Assembly: GCA_050084515.1 (NCBI GenBank)
Contig: CM114271.1
Location: 50,964,001 to 51,028,000, forward strand
Direction: 5' to 3'
Length of the DNA stretch: 64,000 bases
Source: Blasia pusilla
Lineage: Eukaryota; Marchantiophyta; Marchantiopsida; Blasiales
Shown: positions 49,341-58,890 of the stretch, piece after piece
Position numbering within the stretch: the stretch's first letter is position 1
Layout: every line of letters begins with the position of its first letter
The notes under the pieces: model-generated
What the model was told of the DNA's origin: nothing
The model's database searches: none
What the model saw: only the letters and a program-made list of their open reading frames with translations
Translations under genes and position numbers: made by a program

Positions 49341-50604
49341 AGCCACTTGAGCGTCAGAGCCACGTGGTGCTACTGTGGAGTTGGACCCACAGAGGGGTGA
49401 GGCTGGGAGGCAAGCTAGGATTCCCCAGTCATTCTTGTTGTCTCAGGTGCTTAGGACTCCATCCATGGTTCCTACGCAACCTATTGAGCCGACAGTGGGG
49501 ATTGAGGCATCTACATGGCGTGTAGTAGACACAGATCAAAGATCCATCGGCAAGATGCGGATGGCAGCCGGTGTTGGGATCTCCATTGTTTTCGGCCACG
49601 GAGCTTATGGCTTTAGGAGTTGACTTAGCTCCTGTACTTCAACTAGCAGCCATGTTGTGTGAACGTGGGGGTGTTACTGCTACACGTGCTGAGGTGGATG
49701 AGGGTATTGCGGTGGAGCGACCCTCTATGTCAAGTGTAGCTTTGAGTACCAGTGCTACTTGGCACGCAACAGCGGCAAAGATGGATGCATTACCAGCCCC
49801 GCCAACCATTGATCGTGAGAGGCTTACACCTGGTGTATATATGTTGGACAACCGGAGTGGGATATTCTGATTGGTGAGTCATACAGGACAGGTGTATACA
49901 CCAGATAGAGTCTTGTTAGACTCTGGTGCCCAACCTTTGATGTTGGGAAAGGCGGCATGTATTGGTTTGGGTATTTGGAGGTCAGAGCTTGAGCCTTGCC
50001 CATTCCACATTCAAACATCACTGGTAGGAGCCAATGATAGGTCTCAATTCATGACATGAGAGAAGTTCTCTGTATAGTTGAGACCAAATCATGCGATTGA
50101 TAGCTCTCGGTTGGGAGTACCTGCAGTGGTCACATCAGCCGAGTCGTATGATGTACTAGTTGGAGGAGCAGTATTGTACCCGATGGGTCTTCAGATGGAT
50201 TACTGGACTGAGACAGCGTCTTATAGACCTGGTTGGCAGTCCGTGGATGGACGTATGAGCCAAGTTCCTGTGAGATTTATTTATGGGGCTCGACCAGGAG
50301 GGTCTTCCCCAACGGTGTTAGCATTTGTGGCTGGTTTTAGTGGAGTAGTCACTTGGCCAGGAGACTTTTTGGAGGGTAATGTTTCTGCTATGGATTCTCC
50401 TGTGCATGAGGAGGTAGAGGAGGTCCCTAGTTTTGCAGCAGTGGCATCCTCATCGTTGGATGTGCCACTTTGGAGTTGAGGCGGTGCACTACGGTAGGAG
50501 GCTGATCGCCTAGTGCAAGAGGCTTGGTGTGAGGCTGTTATACCTCATGAGGAAGAGGAGGCCCCACAGCGGACTCCTACTTCTGGTCCAGTTGTGTTAC
50601 CCCT
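49341..50604 (+). pseudogene. E1 aspartic protease region, decayed
   Basis: The active-site motif is VLLDSGAQPLMLGKA at about 49909-49955, in a frame that continues through YDVLVGGAVLYPMG, typical of retrovirus-like aspartic proteases in gypsy polyproteins. TGA and TAG stops occur around 50057 and 50075. The part before the motif (49375-49860) links gag to protease. The reading frame changes before the methyltransferase block, so this copy cannot give one polyprotein. Confidence 0.75.
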
Positions 50605-51693
50605 TTGGATACTATACCCATTGTATGGCAGTATCCACTGGAGGGCATTTGTGTGTTAGATCTCTTTGGTGGGATTAGCAGTGGTTTGGCTGCAGTGTTG
50701 CAGGCCGGTATTCCTATGCGGAGATACATGTATGTGGAGCGAGATGAGACGGCCCAGAGAGTCTCATCCCAACATATTGGTCAGTTGATGCGGAGATATC
50801 TTGAGTTGTTGCCGCCATCAGCTATTCGTGGGTACCAGCGTGCTTTGCCGTCACACATTGCATTGTTGGTGGTGCACGACCTTGAGAGGGTTGGTCCTGT
50901 GGATTTGGTGATTGTTGGATGGCCATGTCAGGGTCATACACGTGCTGGTCGTAGTGAGGGATTACACGACCCTAGGTCTCGATTATTTTGGGAGATATTA
51001 CGGGTGTTACGACATCTTCAGGTTCATCAGGCACGTGCTCCAGCTTACATTCTGGAGAATGTTCCATTGTTGGGTGACACTCGGACCCGGATGATGGCGA
51101 GTGTTCATGAGGTGCGGTCTTGGATTGGACCAGCAATGTTGTTGGATGCAGCATGAGTTGGCTCGTGTGCACATCGTCCACGCTTGTGGTGGACAAACTT
51201 GTTGCCTAGGGAGGTTCTACGTCGAGCATATGATGCAATGCAGCGGGATCCTTGCCTTACAATGGATGGTATCTTGGATACTGGGCGACTTTCTCAGGTG
51301 GTGAGGGTTATTGATCGGTCACCCATGGCAGTGATGAACCGTGTGGGCTAGCCTAGGATGGCACTACCCACATTTGTGAGTTTTCCCTCGTCACATACTG
51401 GTGTGACAGCGGTTGCTTCCATTTCTGAGGCTTCATGACGTCATGTGTTGGGTCAGGCCATGGACCTGAATTGTTTGACTTGGATTTTGACTCTTGGTAT
51501 GGCCGAGCAGCGTCGACTTCGGGCTATGTCTGTGGGTCTTCCATCCCTTGTGATGAGCTCGATGGCTACCGGGACGATAGAGGCATCGGTTGGGGGCGAG
51601 GAGAGTAGTATTTTGCATCCTTGGAGTAAATGGGATATAATGGTTGGGCATGTGGAGTTGGTTGCTCATGCTGGTGGAGGAGTTATTTGCTGA
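50605..51693 (+). pseudogene. E1 C5-cytosine DNA methyltransferase domain (DNMT3/DRM-like), decayed
   Basis: The first 183 codons (50605-51156) are open and hold motif I (VLDLFGGISSG, about 50653-50685), motif IV with the catalytic PC (VGWPCQGHTRAG; Cys codon 50926-50928) and motif VI (YILENVP). After TGA at 51154 the same frame continues with motif VIII-like AHRPRLWWTNLLP, then LPTFVSFPSSHTG, then motif X-like HVLGQAMDLNCLTWIL (about 51445-51490). C5 methyltransferases flip out cytosine, attack C6 with the PC cysteine and transfer methyl from SAM. Motif order and the short form suggest the DNMT3/DRM type rather than DNMT1. The block sits between protease and RT, where gypsy elements normally have nothing comparable. 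Further stops lie near 51352, 51436 and 51691. Retrotransposon-borne DNMTs have been reported from charophytes and dinoflagellates; this appears to be of the charophyte gypsy kind. Confidence 0.85.
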
Positions 51694-51747
51694 GATGATG
51701 GTGTAGCTAAGGGTGTACCATCTTGTGAGGGGGTTGCGTAGCAGCCA

Positions 51748-53389
51748 ATGGCATCGTCCTCTCCCTCTAGTCTGCCAGTGGAGGAGACTTGGGAGCTATT
51801 ACTTGGGCCCAAGCTTACGGGAGGTGAGAAACGACGCTTGACAGAGCTCCTACGTGCTTATAGGACTTTTTTTTCCTTTAGCATGAAGGAGTTGGGTGCT
51901 CTGGTCGGACCCGGTATACGGATTGATTTGGCTAGTGATACGCCAATCTTCCGTCGTCCCTACCGATATAGTGTTATGGAGAGGGACCTGATTCAGAGTA
52001 GGACGTTGGACGTTGGACCTTTTGGAGGTTGGATTAGTGGAGTTGTCGCATCGAGAGTATGCATCAGCCACTGTCATGCCTGATAAAAAGGATATTCATG
52101 GCAACTACACGGATAGGCGGATGTGTGGAGATTATCGTCCTATCAATCGGCAAACCAAGGCCGATAGGTATGCCATGCCTACACCTGAGGAGATCTTTGA
52201 TGTGGTGGGACAGGCAAAGATTTTTAGTACTTTGGATCTTCGGGCAGGATACCATCAATTGCCAATTCGCGAGAGTGACAAGGCCAAGACAGCATTTTGG
52301 GGTGTCAACTCTCATGGCAAGGATTGTTTGTACCAGTGGAAATTCTTACCCTTTGGGTTGAAGAATGCACTTGCCGAGTTTCAAAGAGTGATGGACAGGA
52401 TCCTAGCAGGGTTGGATTTTTTCCGCTGTTACATTGATGATATCTTGGTGTTTAGTATCACGGTGGAGGAGCATCATATACATTTGCAGATTGTGTTTGA
52501 GCGGTTGAAAGCTCATGGTCTACATTTGCATCCAGGAAAGTGTAAGTTCTTCCATGAGGATGTTGAGTACTTGGGTCATATGATCTATCTAGGTGGTTTG
52601 GGAGTTCAGCAAGCAAAGGTGGAGGCTATTGCACTTATTTTGCGTCCGGTAGATGTGAGTAGAGTTCGGGCATTCATGGGATTGGCGAACTACTATCGGA
52701 GGTATGTGAAAGGATTTAGTGCTATGGCAAAGCCTTTGAACCAATTGCTGAAATCAGATCAAGAGTGGCACTGGGGAGATGATCAAGAGAGAGCTTTTGT
52801 GGAGCTCAAGGCCCAGTTGGTGGTGGCGCCTATCTTGAGGAGACCTATCAAAGGGCGCCCATTTCAGTTACACACTGATTGGAGTAGGTTGGGACTTGGA
52901 GCGGTGTTGACACAACATGATGATGAGCACATGGAGTGTGTGGTGGCCTATGCAAGTCGTTCGAATAATGCAGCGGAGTCGCGCTACAATTCATATGAGG
53001 GAGAGTGCTTGACAGTAGTGTGGGTTGTGGCACACTTTAGGTGTGACTTGTTTGGCACACAGTTTACCCTTGTTACTGATCACCAGCCGCTCAAGTGGTT
53101 GATGGAGTCTGACAAGCTTACAGGGAAGCTTGCACGGTGGGCTCTTATCTTATAGGAGTATGACTTCCAGGTGGTACATAGACCTGGAGTTTCCAACCTT
53201 GATGCTGATGGGTTGAGTAGGAACCCATGTACTAGCCAAGAGGATGCAATTGGAGCTAGATGGCATGGCGAGGTTGATGAGGAGATGGTGCCAGGTTGGC
53301 ATGCATCCGCCTTTTTATGTTGGTTAGGGGTGGACTCTAGTATGGAGGACCACATGACATCTTACTCTAGTCAGAGGGTAGATGGCTAG
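51748..53389 (+). pseudogene. E1 reverse transcriptase and RNase H, decayed
   Basis: The RT N-terminal part (51748 to about 52010: ELLRAYRTFFSFSMKELGAL, IDLASDTPIFRRPYRYS) is shifted out of frame by a 7-bp tandem duplication (GTTGGAC twice, 52005-52018). From 52013 the frame carries CGDYRPINRQTKADRYAMP, FSTLDLRAGYHQ, the catalytic CYIDDILVF and FMGLANYYRRYVKGFS. RNase H follows (FQLHTDWSRLGLGAVLTQ, YASRSNNAAESRYNSYEGE, TDHQPLKWLMES). TAG at 53156-53158 replaces a Gln visible in E2 (LLQEYDF). A linker (NLDADGLSRNP) runs to TAG at 53387. The catalytic YIDD is intact. Confidence 0.9.
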
Positions 53390-54718
53390 CCTTCAGATCC
53401 TAAGGTTGGAGATGGTGGTATGGATCAGCGTGATATTCATGATGATGCGTTGGTGTTGGAGTTCCTACGAACGAGTAGGATGCCAGGCATAGTGAGTGCC
53501 AAGGAGCGAGACCGTGTTCTTCAACGTGCTTAGAGGTATCGATTGGAGGAAACACATATTCTCCGTGTGTGGGAGGATGGTAGAGTACGAGTAGTACCGC
53601 ATTTGGCTTAGAGAGAGCGCATTGTGCAACATGCCCATGAGGAGTTGGGACATTTTGGGGTAAAGCGTACGTATAGCTTACTCCTTGACCAGTATTGGTG
53701 GCCTGGCATGTATACTCAGGTGCAGCAGTTGGTGTCACGTTGTATGGTTTGTGACCGGGTGAGGGCATCATTCAATGCCACTACACCACACTTATACCCC
53801 TTGCCTATTATGGGGTTGGGTTACCGTTGGAGTGTGGACTTTGCGGGACCGTTACCGTTGACTGTACGACATCATCGATATGTGTTGGTGATGGTGGAGC
53901 ACTTCTCCAAGTGGATTGAGTTGGTGGCATTACCTGACAAGGCAAGTGAGGGAACGGTGTATGCGTTTCTTGATAGAGTGCTTAGTCATTTTGGTGCACC
54001 AACTGAAGTGCTGATCAACCAGGGTACAGAGTTTTAGGGTGAGTTTCAGGTCTTTTGTGACAAGGCGTTGATTGATTATCGGACCACGTCTCGAGATCAT
54101 CAAGAGGCGGATGGTTTGGCTGAGCGTGTGGTTCAGAAGGTCAAGAGGGCATTGCGCAAGTATGGCCTACAGAAGGGGCATCTTCAGTTGCCATGGTTAG
54201 CCATGGGGTATAGGTTCATTCGCCAAGCATCCTTGGCTTCCTTCTCACCTTATTTTCTGTTATACGGCCGAGATCAAGACTTACGAGCAGCAACTCGTCG
54301 GGAGTCTAGTGAGGTGGTGAACCTTGATGACCCACAGATGTGGATGAGAGTGTGTTCTCAGCGGGCAGAGCTCTTTCGGAGAGTTATGCCAATAGCCTTT
54401 GAGAACCTTGTTATTGCTCAACACAAGGATACGTTACGGTATGCAACCATTCGGGGTGGAGGTTATCGATCATCGATTCGTAGGTTCCATGTGGGGGACT
54501 ATGTCTATTTGCAGCAGATTGCACCGACAACGTTGGATGTGACGGCAGGCCGTACTATTTTACGAGTGCGCGAGGTGTTAGCTTCTAGAGTTCTCATGTT
54601 GGAGGGTCGTGATGGAGTTGTTTGGAACGACCATATGCGTAATTGTGCGACATGTCATCTTCCAAATGTGGATGGTACTGTTGACCCAAGCTTAGCCATG
54701 ATATGTGCTAGCTTGAGG
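53390..54718 (+). pseudogene. E1 integrase, decayed
   Basis: This is the same frame as RT, broken only by TAG at 53531, 53609 and 54035. The HHCC zinc domain is visible (QHAHEELGHFGVKRTYS, WWPGMYTQV, CMVCDR). The core has WSVDFAGPLP (first Asp) and FSKWIELVALPDKASEGTV. Where the second catalytic Asp is expected the sequence reads LINQGTEF, with Asn. ADGLAERVVQKVKRAL carries the expected Glu. The C-terminal domain (GDYVYLQQIAPTTLDV) follows. Integrase would insert the element cDNA; the Asn change and stops suggest inactivity. Confidence 0.88.
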
Positions 54719-54859
54719 TGCATGTTGTGTGAGTCTGCTGGTAACGCAGCCCGTATGTTGGTGTGTGATCGGTGTTCTAGGGGTTGGCACATGATATGTT
54801 TGACTCCACGTATGGATTTTGTTCCTATTGGAAGGTGGGTTTGTCCTCGATGTACTTAG
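54719..54859 (+). pseudogene. E1 terminal PHD finger
   Basis: In frame with integrase and ending at TAG 54857-54859. The ligand pattern is complete: CMLC, then CDRC, then GWH and C, then VCPRC, which is C4-H-C3 with PHD-like spacing and an aromatic before the His. PHD fingers mostly read histone H3 tails, so this module may guide integration or tether the complex to chromatin. It occupies the place where chromoviruses carry a chromodomain. The domain itself has no stop, although the polyprotein is broken upstream. Confidence 0.85.
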
Positions 54860-55020
54860 GAGAGGTAGATGACTTGATCTTTGCGTGATATGGATTACAG
54901 ATAGGCGACTAACGATGGGGCAACCTAGCACCCGGCCTTCTTATTCGTGCACCCAAGAAGGTGTAGAGCATGTAGTAGATGTATAGGGCTACCTAGGAGT
55001 TAGAGGGACCTAACCGCCAG

Positions 55021-55033
55021 TTAGGGGGGCGAG
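55021..55033 (+). promoter_or_regulatory. Polypurine tract candidate of E1
   Basis: TTAGGGGGGCGAG lies just before the R1 repeat and shortly upstream of the 3' LTR. It resembles the purine tract that primes plus-strand DNA synthesis in LTR elements. If so, the LTR start might be the adjacent TGTGGTACAC rather than TGTCATGACC at 55141. Confidence 0.5.
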
Positions 55034-55140
55034 TTGTGGTACACTTGTGTTTGTGTATGCTCTCATCTATGTTATGTATGTATGTGAGTATGGTATGTCA
55101 GCAATGTATGTTGTATGACGATGTGGATTTGCACAACAAC
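55034..55140 (+). repeat. R1 direct repeat, copy before the E1 3' LTR
   Basis: Begins TTGTGGTACACTTGTG. It is repeated at 55510-55615 with four differences, all CpG versus CpA or TpG. Confidence 0.92.
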
Positions 55141-55487
55141 TGTCATGACCATACGGATTATGTCGTAGAGTATAGTGTGCTAGTAGAGGCCATACCTTAT
55201 ATAGGGTCGTAGTGTCTAGGTAGAGATGCGGTTTCATACATAGGGTTGGGGGTTACTCAATTGAGGGTGACTTTTCCAGTAGGGCCCGCTCTTAGGTTGG
55301 AGGATATAATATGGAGTGCACTCAAAGAACAGTTAGTTCCTTGAGTTGAGCCTGTTGCGTTGGGAGTTAGCCTTGGTAGTGAGTAGAGCTCTTGGCTATG
55401 GTGGTTCCCGCAAGCTTTGACCTGGATTCTCCCTTCGTGGAGTGGGTTTGGCTCGATTGTATGTGATTCTATACATGTTTTATGACA
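55141..55487 (+). repeat. E1 3' LTR
   Basis: Begins TGTCATGACCATACGGATTA and ends GTTTTATGACA. It is about 96% identical to 46012-46355 by hand count. Confidence 0.88.
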
Positions 55488-55509
55488 GTAGGTCTTTCAC
55501 GGATTTCAG

Positions 55510-55615
55510 TTGTGGTACACTTGTGTTTGTGTATGCTCTCGTCTATGTTATGTATGTATGTGAGTATGGTATGTCAGCGATGTATGTTGTATGACGATGT
55601 GGATTCGCACGACAC
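55510..55615 (+). repeat. R1 direct repeat, copy after the E1 3' LTR
   Basis: Second copy of the 105-bp R1 block, retaining CpG at the four places where the first copy has CpA or TpG. Confidence 0.92.
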
Positions 55616-55898
55616 TCCGCACAAACACATTGTTTGGTCAGCACTCACACTATATGAGAGTGTCTCCCTCCTCTCATATGGTACCTTCTTCACTTGCTTC
55701 TCTCTCTACACCCATCCCAGTCTCACGCACCGTCCAACCAGGGCGCGGGGTCTATGGTTGCAAGGCTACGACAGGAACTACTGAATGAGTACAGTCTCTC
55801 TCTCGTGACACACATAATCACTCAGCTCCTTTCTTACATATGGAACTTAGGAATGGTGTGAGGGTGTTATGGAAAACTGCTAAAGAAGCATAAGCATC
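55616..55898. other. Spacer right of E1
   Basis: No supported gene. The sequence (TATGAGAGTGTCTCCCTCC and onward) resembles LTR or leader-type sequence but has no partner in the window. Confidence 0.4.
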
Positions 55899-56185
<287 letters not shown>

Positions 56186-56215
56186 AACCATAGTCTCGAG
56201 TTAACCTAATTGTGA

Positions 56216-56490
56216 TTAACTAACCCTGGTTAAGATAATCGTGCTTAAGTTTGAGATGTTAAGAAAATCCTTTCTAAACATCTCAAACTTATCTCCAGAT
56301 AATGCCTTTGTAAAGATGTGTGCAATTTGCTGATCTGTACCTATATATACAAGATCAATTTCTCCTGCAAGCACTTTTTCTCTGATAAAATGATAGTGCA
56401 CCTCAACATGCTTTGTACGAGCATAAAATACAGGGTTATTAGCAAACTTGATGCTACTAATATTGTCTGCATATATTACACTAAGTTGTC
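56216..56490 (-). mobile_element. Ty1/copia pol fragment (end of RNase H)
   Basis: The minus strand reads FANNPVFYARTKHVEVHYHF, then IREKVLAGEIDLVYIGTDQQ and HIFTKALSGDKFEMFRKD, the characteristic C-terminal end of copia RNase H. It is cut at about 56490 where the D repeat begins, so only the last 90 or so codons remain. Confidence 0.85.
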
Positions 56491-56611
56491 ATGCGCATAC
56501 ACATCGCTATACAACATACATCGCTGTCACCGAACACACACACAAACACGCATGATCCCATGCTAACTCATGGCATCCAAACAACGAGACAAGAAGAACC
56601 AAAATATCTCC
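56491..56611 (-). repeat. D repeat, distal copy at the E2 3' end
   Basis: GCGCATACACATCGCT and CACGCATGATCCCATGCTAA to CCAAAATATCTCCAA are shared with 57137-57258. Read on the minus strand, its AGCGATGTATGTTGTAT segment resembles E1's R1 repeat. Confidence 0.9.
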
Positions 56612-57136
56612 AATTGTTAAGTAAGATCCAGTCTCTCTCTCCACCATCTCACACCATAGCTCTCAAAGGTGTGCACTCTCTCTCATGTCAAACCAAACCC
56701 ACTCTCCTAATGAGAGGCTTGGGTTACACTCACAAGGCAAGGTACCATAGCTCCGCCGCCTCATGCCAAGAGGTTCAACAAAGAGAGAATGAGCTCTCAA
56801 GCTCTCTCTCCTTGAGGTATACCCCTCTCCTCTCCCAAACTCTCTCCATGGTAACCTATTCTCCCAAGTCACCTCCTTGGCTTTTGACCTGATGTAGGAG
56901 GTCAAGGGCCACTTACCAAAAATAGTAAGTCAATCATATACTCAAAATGGTACTTACCTAAAATAGTAAGTTCCTCAATATGGCTCCAAATGAGCCGAAA
57001 CGAAGGGGAAATCTGCTATCTCAGGTTTCCAAGGGCCAAAGAGTCAACCTCGACCCATTGGGCGTATCCTCCACTACTCATGAAGGCGCCTATTAGATCC
57101 CACCGATCTATCCTAAAAGACGGATGGTTGTCGGGC
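56612..57136 (-). repeat. E2 LTR-like segment between D repeats
   Basis: A 525-bp segment without coding potential. On the minus strand it has GAGAGAGTGCACACCTTTGAG and AGCTATGGT phrases reminiscent of E1's LTR (GGAGTGCACTCAAAGAAC, GGCTATGGT). Its position corresponds to the E1 3' LTR. No second copy is in the window. Confidence 0.5.
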
Positions 57137-57258
57137 GCATACACATCGCTACACAACATACATCGTTGCCACCGAACACACACACAAACACGCATGATCC
57201 CATGCTAACTCATGGCATCCAAACAACGAGACAAGAAGAACCAAAATATCTCCAACGC
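57137..57258 (-). repeat. D repeat, proximal copy at the E2 3' end
   Basis: Near-identical to 56491-56611. It stands where E1 has its first R1 copy, between the PHD region and the LTR-like segment. Confidence 0.9.
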
Positions 57259-57369
57259 CTTCTAGCCTGGTGGTTAGGTCCTCTAACTCCAGATAGCCAT
57301 CTATCCCTACCTACCATGACATTCATCTCTGACGCTAAGAGCAAGAAGGCCGGGTGCTCATGTGGCCCC

Positions 57370-58330
57370 ATCGTTAGTCGCCTCCTTGTCATCCATGTCA
57401 TAGACACAAGTCGGAATATAGAACTACCTTCTCTATGTACATCTGGGACACATCCATCGCCCCCGAGGAACCCTAGTGAGAGGTGGCGCCAAACATGCCA
57501 TATGCCATCCTCTCAACATCCATCACAGACTAGAATCGTGGCGCACACCACGCGTAACCACACAACATACAACGCAAGCCTGCAGGAACTACTACTAAGC
57601 TCGGATCTCATCTGTACCATCAATGTTAGGAAGGTGACATGGCGCACAATTACGCACATGGTCCTTCCATACCATACCATCACGCCCTCCAACAAGAGAA
57701 CACCGATGGCAAAATGTCACGCACTTCGGATAGTGCGCCGCAGCCACATCCAACGCCGCGGTGCCGTCTGGCTCCAAATAGACATAATCTCCCGATGAAA
57801 CCTCCGGATAGTTGGTCGATAACCACCACCTCGAATAGTCGCATACCTCAACGTATCCCGATGTTGTGCAATCGCTAAGTTCTCGAACGCCATGGGCATC
57901 ACTCTCAAATAACTCAGCCCTCGAGAACATGCTCGCACTCCATACATCCGGGTCATCAAGGTTCAAGACTCACCAAAGATCTCGACGAATGGCCGCAGTA
58001 AATCGGCTCGCCATAAAGTAGCAAGTACGGTGAAAAAGACGCTAAGGATGCCTCGCTCGCTGAACCAGATCCCATCGCCAACCATGGCAATCGAAGTCCC
58101 AATCTCCTAGGTGACCTCTTCGCAAGCCATACTTGCGTAAACCCTCTTCACCGTCAGCACAACTCTCTCCGCTAATCCATCCGCCAGGATGATCTCGCGG
58201 TCGCGGGTGGTCGATCAACCGATCACACAAGGCCTGGAACTCACCGCTAAACTCGATACCTGGTGTCAACACCTCACCTGGTGCGCCATAATGACTCAAA
58301 GACTCTATCAAGGAAGGCATAAGCTACTCC
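57370..58330 (-). pseudogene. E2 integrase C-terminus and PHD remnant
   Basis: The minus strand carries EFSGEFQALCDRLIDHPRPR and EEGLRKYGLRRGH (58042-58320), then LNLDDPDVWSASMFSRAEL, GDYVYLEPDG and VWKDHVRNCAPCHLPNIDGT (57595-57966), all collinear with E1. Further on, scattered CMLCG-like and LVCDGC phrases at about 57500-57590 are what is left of the PHD finger; later ligands are not readable in one frame. Many small indels. Confidence 0.7.
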
Positions 58331-58890
58331 TCACTTGCTTTTGTCGCAATGCAACCAACTCGATCCACTTCGAGAAGTGCTCACCATCACCAACACATAA
58401 CGATCGTGACGCCCGTCAAGGGCAAAGGTCCTGCAAAATCCAAACTCCATCTATACCCTAAGCCCATGATCGGTAATGGATGCAATCAGGAGTCGGAGCA
58501 TTGAACGATGCTCGACCCGATCACACACCATGCACTTGGCAACAAATCGCCTGAACGTTAGTCCGCATGCCTCGCCACCAATATCGAACCGAGCAAGCTA
58601 TACGCCCGCTTCACCCCAAAGTGACCCAACTCCTCGTGGGCATGCTGCACTAGTCGTGTTCTCTCGCAAAGGATGCGCACTACGCGCACTCGCCATCCTC
58701 CCAAACCTCAAAACATGTGTCCCCTCCCAACGGAACCGCCTGGCCCGCCCCAGAGGATCCGATCCCGCCTCTAGCATCCATGGTGCTCGCAAGGTCGCCA
58801 AGACGAAGGTACTCTAAGACTACTCCATCATCATGAATATCTCGCCACTTGTCGTGGTCTTCACCGGCCTCGGGATCCAAAGACTCTCCA
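58331..58890 (-). pseudogene. E2 integrase N-terminal part, heavily decayed
   Basis: Only short matches to E1's integrase zinc domain and linker remain on the minus strand, such as the ALLVQHAHEELGHFGVK-like stretch around 58600-58660 (split between frames). The region is identified by position and piecemeal similarity. Confidence 0.5.

Larger units (their letters stand above)
46012..55487 (+). mobile_element. Full-length Ty3/gypsy retrotransposon E1 with DNA methyltransferase and PHD domains
   Basis: Two direct long terminal repeats (46012-46355 and 55141-55487) begin TGTCATGACC. The right copy ends TTATGACA, which gives TGTCAT/ATGACA termini. Internal order is a 1.3-kb leader, gag with two zinc knuckles, protease, C5-cytosine methyltransferase, reverse transcriptase, RNase H, integrase and PHD finger, as in Ty3/gypsy (PR-RT-RH-IN) with two added modules. 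The repeats differ at about 14 of 345 positions by hand count, so insertion was not recent. No clear target duplication was found, and the expected tRNA-complementary primer site was not identified. The copy is defective, with in-frame stops, frameshifts and lost catalytic residues. Confidence 0.9.

Noticed and set aside
52013-54859. TAG read as glutamine (variant genetic code or programmed readthrough) in E1 pol
   Set aside because: Host genes here are normal, E2 has Gln at an equivalent site, and E1 also has TGA and TAA stops elsewhere plus lost catalytic residues, so decay explains it better.
46012-55487. Target-site duplication flanking E1
   Set aside because: Sequences outside the two LTRs (GAAGCTCC on the left, GTAGGTC on the right) do not match; the end may be rearranged.
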